Source of the DNA: Candidatus Thalassarchaeaceae archaeon
GTDB taxonomy: Archaea > Thermoplasmatota > Poseidoniia > Poseidoniales > Thalassarchaeaceae
NCBI GenBank assembly: GCA_023700255.1
Contig: JAJPRD010000012.1
Location: forward strand, 1-38,908
DNA: 38,908 nt
Reading direction: 5' to 3'
A program made the translations under genes and the position numbers. This document shows, one piece after another, positions 1-8,622 of this stretch (the first letter of the stretch is position 1; each line of letters starts with the position of its first letter). The notes under the pieces were generated by a model, which saw only the letters and a list, made by a program, of their open reading frames with translations, was not told where the DNA came from and made no database searches.

Positions 1-1211
1 GATCCTTTTGCAATTCTTCTAATTCTACTATTTTTTAGTAAGAGTGGTTCATCTTTTTCGGTTTGAGTCATAGAATCCATGATTACTCTATACTTCTCCA
101 AGTTATCTTGCATCTGTTTTTTCTGACCTCTGTTTAAAGACCCCATTCCTCCAAACATTGTATCTGGAAGGTGAGAAATTAACTTATCAACAGTTCCTAT
201 CTTACTCATCATTTCCATCTGGGAATACATATCTGTTAATGTGAATCTACCTGACATCAATCTTTGGGCTAATCTCATTGCTTCTTCTTGATCTAAATCT
301 CCTGGCGCTAGATCAATCAATCCCTTTATGTCACCCATTCCAAGAAGTCGTGAAATGAATCTATCTGATTCGAACTTTTCTAGGTCTTTTAATAGTTCAC
401 CTTCTCCTACGAAAACGATGGGTGCTCCAGTAGTGGCTACTGCTGAAAGCGCACCACCACCTCTAGCAGTACCATCTAATTTTGTTACAATCGTACCAGT
501 GACTCCTACTAAGTCGTGGAATGTCTGAGCAACTTTCCCTGCTGCTTGCCCTACTTGAGCATCAATTACAAGGAATCTTTCTGTTGCATTAGCTATTTCT
601 GCAATTTCAATTAACTCGTTTCGTAAATCTTCATCTAAACTATCTCTTCCTGCAGTGTCAATAATTACTACGTCTGCATTTCCAACTATCTTCAAACCAT
701 TTTTTACAATTTTAGCTGCATTTTTTTCTTCTGGTTCACCGTATACTTCTACGTCTGTACCTTCTAACAGTTGGCATAGTTGTTGATATGCTCCTGGTCT
801 GTGAACATCCGCTTCAATGACACCTACTTTGACTCCATATTTTCTTCTCCACCAATCTGCCATTTTGGCTGTAGTGGTAGTTTTACCTTGACCATATAAT
901 CCAACCATCAAAATCGTTTCATTATGTGGTTTTATTTCTCTAGGAGGACCTAAAATCCTTACTAATTCAGAATAAATAAGATTCATGGCGTGTGTTTGAA
1001 GTTTCAAACCAGGTGGTTTTTCTTCCTCTAAAAGTCTTCTTTCAATTCTTTCAGTAATCTCTTTTGTTTGCCTTACATTGAAATCTGCTTCTAATAAGGC
1101 TCTTCTTAGAGATCGACTTAGGTCCTTTACAGATTCTTCATCTATCTGTTTTTTACCCTTCAATAAACCAATCGAACCAAGAATACGATTCTTGAGCCCG
1201 TCGAGTGCCAT
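1..1211 (-). CDS. srp54: Signal recognition particle GTPase SRP54 (3' end cut by window)
   Basis: SRP54 binds 7S RNA and signal sequences on ribosomes and delivers them to the FtsY receptor at the membrane. Translating 1211 downward gives about 403 uninterrupted codons beginning MALDGLKNRILG. The N helical bundle spans about 1-90. The G domain follows with P-loop GLYGQGKTTTT (about 104-114), DTAGR (185-189) and TKLDGTARGG (243-252). The start of the methionine-rich M domain comes next (SQMEMMSKIG). The reading frame is still open at base 1, so the rest of the M domain lies outside. The ATG has no visible Shine-Dalgarno and may be leaderless. It is divergent from the membrane-protein gene on its right. 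The P-loop reads LYGQGKT where LQGSGKT is usual, a mild change that keeps the key Gly, Lys and Thr. The family call is secure. Confidence 0.97.
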   Translation of the reverse strand, partial: MALDGLKNRILGSIGLLKGKKQIDEESVKDLSRSLRRALLEADFNVRQTKEITERIERRLLEEEKPPGLKLQTHAMNLIYSELVRILGPPREIKPHNETILMVGLYGQGKTTTTAKMADWWRRKYGVKVGVIEADVHRPGAYQQLCQLLEGTDVEVYGEPEEKNAAKIVKNGLKIVGNADVVIIDTAGRDSLDEDLRNELIEIAEIANATERFLVIDAQVGQAAGKVAQTFHDLVGVTGTIVTKLDGTARGGGALSAVATTGAPIVFVGEGELLKDLEKFESDRFISRLLGMGDIKGLIDLAPGDLDQEEAMRLAQRLMSGRFTLTDMYSQMEMMSKIGTVDKLISHLPDTMFGGMGSLNRGQKKQMQDNLEKYRVIMDSMTQTEKDEPLLLKNSRIRRIAKG

Positions 1212-1316
1212 AACCTTGGGTAATGTTGGGGTGGTTTGAAGGTTATTGGAGGCGGTGAACTGAAACGTGGAACCCTATCGCCAATCGTGGCAGTTACTCA
1301 GATACCCCTGATTCAG

Positions 1317-2087
1317 ATGCAATTTGCCTTTGCAATTGGCTTGTTAGGTGTGTATATTGGTTGGAGAGGCATCATAGCAAAGATGACTGGTTTCTATGAT
1401 ATGGCTGGTGCATTCAAGTATCTTCTATATGGTATAGTTTCAGGTATGATATTTGCAGTTGCATCTGATGAAATGATATTGCAATTTTCAGTGATCGAAT
1501 CTAGATTAAATATTGTTAGTGCATTTATGGTTACAGTGCTTATTGGATCTTCTGAATCTGCATTTGTTTTATTCTTACTTGGTAGGCCGAAAGTAGTGGC
1601 TTTACGTTCCTCTACTCCTTATGGTTGGACTCTAGGATTAGGGATGGGCGCCATGCTTACTTCAGTATTAATTGTCAGGCTTTTTGATCCTCAACTTCCG
1701 GGTTCTGATTTTTCGGGTTTCGATATACTTTCAGTATTGATGTCTTTTTCGATAGCCATAATTGCTTGTTTAGGTAATGCATTAATCTCAACATATCAAG
1801 GTTCTGGGGTTTTGAATTCTAAGAGATTCAAAACATTCTACATTAGTGCGATTTCTCGTTCGATTTTAATATTAGGATTAATATTTACATTATGGTACCC
1901 TTTGATTATCATTTTTTTGGCACCTATCTTACTTTATTTTTGGCCAATAGCACAAAAAAGTTGGTTGCCAATAGGCCTTACTCCTGCCGCTTCGCAAGCA
2001 TTTCGTCGAACTATTCGTCAAGATAAAAGAATCAGAATTGCAGCTAAAGATAGAGTTCGTGGAGAGAGAATTCTTGAGGAAGAATAA
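1317..2087 (+). CDS. Multi-spanning membrane protein, function unknown
   Basis: I do not recognise this family. From ATG 1317 it is 256 residues, with about six or seven hydrophobic segments, short loops and a basic cytoplasmic-type tail (FRRTIRQDKRIRIAAKDRVRGER) ending in EEE. The frame stays open upstream to a TTG at 1236 and a GTG at 1287. I prefer ATG 1317 because it opens directly into the first membrane helix (MQFAFAIGLL) and leaves about 100 bases for the divergent srp54 promoter; TTG 1236 would leave only 24. No ATPase, redox or peptidase motif is visible. The trkA gene starts 90 bases downstream behind its own TATA-like element, so a shared transcript is not required. It could be a transporter or a membrane scaffold. 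The gene is secure, the function unknown and the start uncertain. Confidence 0.8.
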   Translation: MQFAFAIGLLGVYIGWRGIIAKMTGFYDMAGAFKYLLYGIVSGMIFAVASDEMILQFSVIESRLNIVSAFMVTVLIGSSESAFVLFLLGRPKVVALRSSTPYGWTLGLGMGAMLTSVLIVRLFDPQLPGSDFSGFDILSVLMSFSIAIIACLGNALISTYQGSGVLNSKRFKTFYISAISRSILILGLIFTLWYPLIIIFLAPILLYFWPIAQKSWLPIGLTPAASQAFRRTIRQDKRIRIAAKDRVRGERILEEE

Positions 2088-2150
2088 TATTTTCAAATAG
2101 TACGGAAATATTGCTTAATCACAAGATTTAGGACTGACCAATAAGTATGA

Positions 2151-2157
2151 TTATATT
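2151..2157 (+). promoter_or_regulatory. TATA-like element upstream of trkA
   Basis: TTATATT lies about 24-27 bases before the ATG pair at 2178/2181. That is the spacing at which an archaeal TATA box would place transcription start on or next to the start codon, giving a leaderless or very short-leader trkA-trkH mRNA. No upstream BRE purine pair is obvious. Confidence 0.4.
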
Positions 2158-2177
2158 GGTTCAGTTAAGGCAGGTTA

Positions 2178-3599
2178 ATGATGAGAGTTATCATTGCTGG
2201 TGCTGGCGAGGTCGGTAGGGGTGTTGCTAACGCATTAAGACAAGAGAAACGCAGTGTCGCTTTAATTGATCCAAAACCAAGTGCAATAAATCAATCCCAA
2301 TCTATAGATTGTCTTCTAGTTACAGGTTCAGTACTTTCAAGAGATTCATTATTAAGAGCAGGGATTAGTGATGCTGAAATTATTGTTATGGCTACAAATA
2401 ATGATGAGATTAACCTTCTTGCTTGTGCATTTGCGAAAAGAGTTTACAGTGAGCAGGTAGGGGATAGAAATGCTACTGGACTTACTGCAATTGCAATTAT
2501 TAGTGATCCCAGTTTAATGAATAATGATAAAGGAGCAGGACCTCTTGAAAAATGGACTCGAGCAGACCATATTGTTAGTGCATCAGATGAAATTGTTGAA
2601 CAATTAGCTGCCGGATTACTAGCACCATCTATCGATGAAATACTTGCTTTTGGCGACACATCTTGGATCTCAGTTGTGGGAGTGACATCAAACTCTGTAT
2701 TGATAGGGGTGGAAACTGGTGATGTGAGTAATATAATGGTAGATTTACCATCAATTGTTGCAATATCAAATGATGAAAAAGGCGGGTTTTTAACAGATGG
2801 TAGTGAAATAATTAATGAAGGAGATAATCTTGTTTTCGTTTCTAAATCAACCTCTCAATTCGGACAGATTACTAAAGCGGTAGGGCGCACAGATCTCGAA
2901 CTTCCAGATAAACCTCTGGTGGCAATTTTTGGTGCAACTCAATTTGGAAATAAATTAGCTAAGCATTATCTTGATTTTGGTTCAGAGGTAGTTGTAATAG
3001 AGCCTAATTTAGATGCAGCCAATGAATTAGTTGGCTCACCAGTAGGTATCAATAAGAGATTAGATGTTATTCATGGTGATCCTCAAGATGAAGATTTACT
3101 AAGAGAATTAGGTATTGATCAACAAGATATTGCAGTAGCAGCATTGGATGATGATAATCTAAATATTGCAATTTCGATGAGAGCCAAAGATAAGGGTGTA
3201 CCAAGAACTGGATTGCTACTAAAAGATAGGGCATTAGTAGAAGCCGTCCAAAGGATTGGCCTAACTAGACCAATAAGTAGACGTCTAGTTACTATAACTT
3301 CTATCTTGAAATCAATCCATATGAATATCCCTGGGACTTATCAGTCTATACCAACAATTCCAGAAATAATTTCAATTTCCGCAACTTTAAGTTCGGGGAA
3401 TGGAGTAATAGGGTCCACAATTCAGGATGCAGAGAAAAAATTGGGTGCTAGGATTGTAATGATAGAAAAAGAAAATGATGATGGTATTCTTAATATCTTG
3501 ACTCCGAATCAAGTAGAAGTTCTTGAAGATTCAGATAAAATATATATATTCCTAAATAAGAGTGACATAAAACGAGTTGAGAGGTCCTTGGAGGACTGA
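2178..3599 (+). CDS. trkA: Trk potassium uptake system NAD-binding subunit TrkA
   Basis: This is the cytoplasmic gating ring subunit of a Trk/Ktr K+ channel, which binds NAD(H) or other nucleotides and controls TrkH. At 473 residues it is the duplicated full-length form. The first RCK-N Rossmann domain carries GAGEVG (8-13). A first TrkA-C domain lies around 155-235. A second RCK-N domain begins VAIFGATQFG (248-257), with the second glycine motif altered to GATQFG, followed by a C-terminal TrkA-C. Two ATGs sit in tandem (2178, 2181), and either could serve. The stop codon is 2 bases before trkH, so the two subunits are co-transcribed and probably made in matched amounts. The altered second Rossmann loop may bind nucleotide weakly. 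High confidence. Confidence 0.96.
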   Translation: MMRVIIAGAGEVGRGVANALRQEKRSVALIDPKPSAINQSQSIDCLLVTGSVLSRDSLLRAGISDAEIIVMATNNDEINLLACAFAKRVYSEQVGDRNATGLTAIAIISDPSLMNNDKGAGPLEKWTRADHIVSASDEIVEQLAAGLLAPSIDEILAFGDTSWISVVGVTSNSVLIGVETGDVSNIMVDLPSIVAISNDEKGGFLTDGSEIINEGDNLVFVSKSTSQFGQITKAVGRTDLELPDKPLVAIFGATQFGNKLAKHYLDFGSEVVVIEPNLDAANELVGSPVGINKRLDVIHGDPQDEDLLRELGIDQQDIAVAALDDDNLNIAISMRAKDKGVPRTGLLLKDRALVEAVQRIGLTRPISRRLVTITSILKSIHMNIPGTYQSIPTIPEIISISATLSSGNGVIGSTIQDAEKKLGARIVMIEKENDDGILNILTPNQVEVLEDSDKIYIFLNKSDIKRVERSLED

Positions 3600-3601
3600 T
3601 A

Positions 3602-5182
3602 ATGCGTTGGGATGTAATTGGATTAGTATTAGGATGGACAATTAGAGTCGTCTGTGTCCCTCTTGCTATAGTCGGATTATTCAGTGCCTATACTGAAACC
3701 CCAGAGTATGCTGCTAAAACATTCTTGATCCCACTAATATTAGCAGCTTTAGTAAGTCAATGGTTTATCATTCGCTCTAAGAAAAATACAAGTAATCAGA
3801 GAGTTAGAGATAGAGAAGCATTTGCTTCTGTTGCTTTAGGTTGGATCCCAGTCATCGCTCTTGGTTCTATGCCATTTTGGTTAGGTGGGACATTCTATGG
3901 GCCATACGATATTGGTGATGCTAGTAATGTGGAGATTCTCCGTGGGCTTCTTTATTCTTGGTTTGAATCAATGTCGGGGTTTACAACCACGGGTGCAACT
4001 GTAATTGATTCTTCAGTCAGCCCTGTTTGTATCAACGCATTAGAAAGTTTAGAGAGTGGAACTATTGATTGTATTGCTGAGCAAAAAGAAAGTATTTTAC
4101 TCTGGCGTTCTTTAACTCAATGGCTTGGAGGTATCGGAGTGATTATGCTCGGTTTATTGATATTCTCCAGTGTACTTGGGGGTGGAATGAACTTAGCTAG
4201 AGCTGAATTAAGTGGGCCTTCACTATCTCGTTTAGGGCCTAGTCTTCAGTCAACTGCAAGTAGGCTATGGCTTATTTACAGTGCTTTGACATTACTTGAG
4301 ATCGGTTTATTGTATTTTGTAACAGATATGTCAATGTTCAATTCAGTAAATTATTCTATGACTACTTTAGCATCTGGAGGTTTCGGGACTTCGGATAGTG
4401 GGATAATGGCATTTGATTCAGCTTTGATTGAATCAATAATAATGGTATTCATGGTTCTAACTTGTATAAATTATAGCCTTTACCACCTATTTCTTGCCGG
4501 TCGAGGTAAAGAGGCATTGAAGGATGAAGAACTTAGAGGTTATTTGTTAATCATATTAATTGCATGGCTGGCGATGGGTTTCAATCTTGTACGCTCTGGA
4601 GTAAGTGACGATGGTTTCTTTGAAACTATGAGGCATGCTGCATTCCAAGCTATTTCCATCTCAAGTACTGGGTATTCATCTGCTGATTTCTCTAAATGGC
4701 CTGTTTTCAGTCAATTTGTACTTCTGCTCTTGATGATTGTTGGTGCTTCCGCAGGTTCTACAGGTGGTGGATTAAAAGTTCTCAGAATTCGTGTCGCTTT
4801 CGAATTAGCTAAGAGGGAAGTACTCCGTATTATTCAGCCAAAGAAAGTAATAGCTATGAGGGTAAATGAGGATGTTATAGATGAAGATCAAGTATTCATT
4901 GTACTAGGAATGATTAGTGCTTGGTTAGTTCTTTCTATGTCCTCAATGCTATTCATTTCATTTTTAGAGCCTCAATGGAATATGGATGATGTCCTTTCAG
5001 TAGTTGTTTCATCACTAGGTAATACTGGACCCGCACTTGGTTCCTATGGTCCTACATCTACATGGTCTAGTATGAGTGATTTGACATTATTCTGGACTTC
5101 TATACTGATGTGGTTTGGACGTCTTGAATTACTTACGGTTTTGGTATTGTTACACCCAAGAACTTGGAAAGACATTAGTTAG
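3602..5182 (+). CDS. trkH: Trk potassium uptake channel subunit TrkH
   Basis: This is the membrane pore of the Trk K+ uptake system, partner of the TrkA encoded just upstream. At 526 residues it has the four pore-loop repeats of the SKT superfamily, visible as FTTTGATV (about 125), TTLASGGFG (about 255), ISSTGYSS (about 355) and SSLGNTGPALG (about 480). Each has the filter glycine. A Shine-Dalgarno GGAGG at 3590-3594 inside the end of trkA sits 7 bases before the ATG. The first extracellular loop holds two cysteines (PVCINA and DCIAEQ) that could form a disulfide. The stop codon overlaps the convergent rfcL stop by 4 bases. High confidence. Confidence 0.96.
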   Translation: MRWDVIGLVLGWTIRVVCVPLAIVGLFSAYTETPEYAAKTFLIPLILAALVSQWFIIRSKKNTSNQRVRDREAFASVALGWIPVIALGSMPFWLGGTFYGPYDIGDASNVEILRGLLYSWFESMSGFTTTGATVIDSSVSPVCINALESLESGTIDCIAEQKESILLWRSLTQWLGGIGVIMLGLLIFSSVLGGGMNLARAELSGPSLSRLGPSLQSTASRLWLIYSALTLLEIGLLYFVTDMSMFNSVNYSMTTLASGGFGTSDSGIMAFDSALIESIIMVFMVLTCINYSLYHLFLAGRGKEALKDEELRGYLLIILIAWLAMGFNLVRSGVSDDGFFETMRHAAFQAISISSTGYSSADFSKWPVFSQFVLLLLMIVGASAGSTGGGLKVLRIRVAFELAKREVLRIIQPKKVIAMRVNEDVIDEDQVFIVLGMISAWLVLSMSSMLFISFLEPQWNMDDVLSVVVSSLGNTGPALGSYGPTSTWSSMSDLTLFWTSILMWFGRLELLTVLVLLHPRTWKDIS

Positions 5183-6690
5183 AATGAATCTAATCTAAAT
5201 TGTGTTCCTACATCTTCTTTCTTTGTATCATTTTCCTTTTTTATTTCTTCATGTACTGGGACTGGGTCATATTCTTCTTCTTCATTATTTAATTCATTAA
5301 ATGCTTTAAGGATTTTAACTCCCATTGGTTTTGACTTAGCAATTCCATACAGTGCCAAGTGGTCTTCTACTGTGAGGTCAAGTTTAATCGATAATGAAAG
5401 ATCCATTGGGTCACCCCCAATATCTGGATCATGAACTGCTAATAAATTCGGCCATAATTCTTCCCTGACTGATGCTTTGCTTGTATCAAGTTGCTTACTT
5501 AAATTATCTATTACTGAACTCGTAATTCCTGTTTTCCCTCTTCTTAAGAAGTTAGGGAATGTGATGAATGGATCCCTCGCTGAATCTATTGGTTTCATCG
5601 CTACAGCTGCTTGTGCTGATAGAACCGATCCCCAATACCATGATCGATATGCTCTATTCTTGTATTTTGTAGCGAGAGCTTTGTCAGCACTAACCATTGC
5701 AGAGCTTAGTTCTTCTAACGTTCTGTTATCAAAAACACTTTGATTATTCCAGATGAACCATGAAATCATTTGGTCAGGATCTTTATCTGAGTTAAGTAAT
5801 ATTTTACCAGCATCTTGGCCCGATCTACTTTTGTATATTGCTTTTAATGCTTTGAAAACATCTATTTGAGAATCTCTCATTGCTACTGATGCAAGATCTT
5901 TCACCGCTTCTAAATCAATATGCTCGCCAGATATGACTGATACAGCCTGTATATCTCTGATGAGTGCTCTTAGGTCACCTGGATTCCCTTCAATTAGTAA
6001 CTCTAATGCTTCCGGATCAATTGTGTGTCCTTCATTGTCCAATACTCTACGAGAAATTTTCCTCATATGCATTTTTTCAACTCTTTGAAACATAATTTGA
6101 TCTGCAAGCTTCAGCAATCGCTGTTGATTTGTTTTCCAATTTCTGCCACTCCCCCAAAGTCTCATAGGATCATTACAAGTCATAATTATTGGTTGCCTAC
6201 TCTTTGTTAAGAGATTCATAAGTTCTGCTTTTCCACCGGAGTCTCCCTTTATTGTCACCTCTTCTCCTGTGATTTTCTTTTCTATTGTTTCATCTTTAAT
6301 TTTTGCAAAACTTCCACTAAGGTGGTCTACTTCATCTAACAAAATCAACGTCCGTCCATTTTTGGTAGGATTACCTGAAAATTGATCTAACGAAACATGT
6401 TGTGATCCTCTTGTTGCGGCTTTTCTTATAGCAGCAGCATTTCTTTCTTCTGAGGCATTTAATTCGATAACGGTCCAACCTTTTTCGTTTCCAATTGCTT
6501 TCGCTAACGTGGTCTTTCCAACACCTGGTGGACCAGATAGTAAAATCCCTTTTTTTGCTGGAGGATTTGGTGAGTCCCACTGTTCAAGCCACGTTCTTAT
6601 TCGTCTTAGTTGAGATTCATTCCCTTCCATTTTTTCTATTGAATTAGGTCTATATCGCTCAGTCCAATCTTCGACCAAGTGCTCATCCAC
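5179..6690 (-). CDS. rfcL: Replication factor C large subunit (clamp loader)
   Basis: This AAA+ ATPase works with the RFC small subunit to open PCNA and load it on primed DNA. It is 503 residues. Walker A GPPGVGKT is at 53-60 and Walker B LILLDEVDHL at 115-124. A helical clamp-loader domain fills the middle and an acidic, charged tail follows. The extreme C-terminus (497-503) reads QFRLDSF, a PCNA-interacting (PIP) box of the form QxxLxxF placed on the last residue, as expected for archaeal RfcL. Its start is 35 bases downstream of the glyS stop on the same strand, so the two may share a transcript. The small subunit is not in this window. The call is secure. Confidence 0.96.
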   Translation of the reverse strand: MDEHLVEDWTERYRPNSIEKMEGNESQLRRIRTWLEQWDSPNPPAKKGILLSGPPGVGKTTLAKAIGNEKGWTVIELNASEERNAAAIRKAATRGSQHVSLDQFSGNPTKNGRTLILLDEVDHLSGSFAKIKDETIEKKITGEEVTIKGDSGGKAELMNLLTKSRQPIIMTCNDPMRLWGSGRNWKTNQQRLLKLADQIMFQRVEKMHMRKISRRVLDNEGHTIDPEALELLIEGNPGDLRALIRDIQAVSVISGEHIDLEAVKDLASVAMRDSQIDVFKALKAIYKSRSGQDAGKILLNSDKDPDQMISWFIWNNQSVFDNRTLEELSSAMVSADKALATKYKNRAYRSWYWGSVLSAQAAVAMKPIDSARDPFITFPNFLRRGKTGITSSVIDNLSKQLDTSKASVREELWPNLLAVHDPDIGGDPMDLSLSIKLDLTVEDHLALYGIAKSKPMGVKILKAFNELNNEEEEYDPVPVHEEIKKENDTKKEDVGTQFRLDSF

Positions 6691-6725
6691 AGTCTATGCT
6701 TAAGTTGGCACTTATTGAAGATTCG

Positions 6726-8444
6726 TTAGAATAAAGATGAAACATTACCTAAACGAATCAAATTTAGTAATAGTTGAATCTCAGTTCTAACTTGCTTTTG
6801 GTCATCTCTTCTTCTTACAGTTACGGTTTCATCTTCTAGGGATATATGGTCGACAGTTACCGCCCAAGGTATTCCTATTTCATCCGCTCTAGCATATCTT
6901 CTTCCGATAGATTTACTTGAATCAATTGATGATATAACTCCTTTGATTTGATTAATTTGCAAGTTTAATTTCCTCGCAGTTTCACCCATTCCCTCTTTTT
7001 CAAACAATGGTAAAACTATCAGATCTACTGGTGCTATAGATTCAGATAATCTCAATAGATTATATTTTTCTCCTTCTTTTTCAGTCTCTTCATAGGCATG
7101 ATCTAGAATATGCCAAATAATTCGATCAATACCAAATGCAGGTTCAATTACATGTGGAGTAAACCACTCGCCCGCAATACTTGTATGGATAGTTTTTCTT
7201 TCAACCATTTCTTCAGTTATTTCGACCTTAGTCCCATCTTTAATTTGTAATTCAAAAGGGAAATTATCTGGTAATTCATCCAATTGCTTTAATGATTCTA
7301 AAACTAGCCCTGCTTTTCCTCTAAACATAGGCCCTAATATCGAAGTATTTGGTGCTAAGACTTCTTTTGTATCTGTTTTAGGCTCATCAAACTCTCTCCA
7401 AGCTCTCAATGAGTTAGAATTAGAGTGTTTTTCATGCGATAGTAAATCGTGACAAGTTCGATTTGCAATTCCTACGCATTCAATCCAACCATGTTCACCA
7501 AATATTTCACAATCCCAACAATCTTCAGCATAATGAGCCATTTCAGTTCCTTCATGTTGTCTGAATCTTATTTTAGAGGGGTTAATTCCTACATTAATTA
7601 GGAAATCCAGAGTTCTTGATAAGAAATAAGCAACGGTATGATCTTTCATTACCCCTTGATCAATAGCTTCAGAAAATGATATTTTTACTTCTTTGTAGTC
7701 CTCTCCATGAGGGTCGGGGATAAATGATACAATCTCTTTTTTCATTGAAAGATCAATTACTGGAGGGTTTTCAGGATCAATGAAATATTCTAATTCTGCC
7801 ATGTTGAATTCTCTCAATCTAATCATCCCTTGCCTTGGGCTAATTTCATTCCTATATCCTTTACCAGTTTGTATTGCTCCAAAAGGAAGTTTTTGTCTAA
7901 AGTGACGATATAATGATGGATATAACATAAACATTCCTTGTGCTGTTTCTGGCCTCATATATGCTTGTCTACTAGCTCGCATAGCCCCGATTTTCGTTCC
8001 GAACATTAGATTCATTGGTTTTGAGGGAGTCCAATTCTTATCACCACAATTAGGGCATTCAATTTCGTTTGAAATTAAAATTTCATCTATTTCATTTGCC
8101 TCTAATATCTCTGGATTCGGGTGATTATTCTCTGCTAATTGATCCGCTCTGAAAGCTGCTGAACATTTACCACATTGTGTCATTAAGTCATTAAATTCTC
8201 CAACGTGACCACTTGCAACTAGCACTGGTTCAGGAGTGATGGTGGGAGAATCGATTTCAACAATATCTCCATTGATTGTCCAGTGTTCAACCCAATTTTG
8301 AATTACTCTTCTTCTAATTGACGCTCCTACCGGCCCATAATCGATTAATCCTGAGACTCCACCGTATATTTCGAACGCTGGAAGGACGATTCCTCTGCGT
8401 TTCAGCATTGCTGACAGCCTTTCGATACGTTTCTCATCTGTCAT
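6726..8444 (-). CDS. glyS: Glycyl-tRNA synthetase (archaeal/eukaryotic dimeric type)
   Basis: This enzyme charges tRNA-Gly with glycine. It is a class II synthetase of the alpha2 type shared by archaea, eukaryotes and some bacteria. From ATG 8444 it has 572 residues. Visible features are the N-terminal catalytic start around LPAFEIYGGVSGLIDYGP, an inserted zinc-type pair of cysteine motifs (CGKC and CPNCGDKNW), class II motif 2 around YRNEISPRQG, and a C-terminal anticodon-binding domain (PVDLIVLPLF onward). A GTG nine codons upstream (8471) is also possible. I prefer the ATG because MTDEKRIERLSAMLKRRG is the usual sort of beginning and AAAGGT sits 5 bases before it. It is divergent from lhr. 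Secure. Confidence 0.96.
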   Translation of the reverse strand: MTDEKRIERLSAMLKRRGIVLPAFEIYGGVSGLIDYGPVGASIRRRVIQNWVEHWTINGDIVEIDSPTITPEPVLVASGHVGEFNDLMTQCGKCSAAFRADQLAENNHPNPEILEANEIDEILISNEIECPNCGDKNWTPSKPMNLMFGTKIGAMRASRQAYMRPETAQGMFMLYPSLYRHFRQKLPFGAIQTGKGYRNEISPRQGMIRLREFNMAELEYFIDPENPPVIDLSMKKEIVSFIPDPHGEDYKEVKISFSEAIDQGVMKDHTVAYFLSRTLDFLINVGINPSKIRFRQHEGTEMAHYAEDCWDCEIFGEHGWIECVGIANRTCHDLLSHEKHSNSNSLRAWREFDEPKTDTKEVLAPNTSILGPMFRGKAGLVLESLKQLDELPDNFPFELQIKDGTKVEITEEMVERKTIHTSIAGEWFTPHVIEPAFGIDRIIWHILDHAYEETEKEGEKYNLLRLSESIAPVDLIVLPLFEKEGMGETARKLNLQINQIKGVISSIDSSKSIGRRYARADEIGIPWAVTVDHISLEDETVTVRRRDDQKQVRTEIQLLLNLIRLGNVSSLF

Positions 8445-8578
8445 ATTATGAACCTTTGACCACGCTTTCACCTTTCAAGCCATCCTTAGATGATTGCATG
8501 ATAAATAGATTATTTGAGGAATTCAGGATTTAGGAGTCAGATATTGTTTGACTTATCAGATGTTTATTTAATCCAAGA

Positions 8579-8586
8579 TTATAAGT
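8579..8586 (+). promoter_or_regulatory. TATA box for lhr
   Basis: TTATAAGT lies in the 178-base divergent gap between glyS and lhr. Counting about 26 bases downstream puts the transcript start near 8609, leaving a leader of roughly 13 bases before ATG 8623. No strong Shine-Dalgarno is seen in that leader. Confidence 0.5.
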
Positions 8587-8622
8587 ACTCTATTGATACG
8601 CTTCGGTTCGCGGGTAAATTAA

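Noticed and set aside
328-528. Plus-strand open frame of 66 codons
   Set aside because: It lies antisense inside srp54, whose protein sequence is strongly conserved there; the translated product is low-complexity Ser/Pro and resembles no protein.
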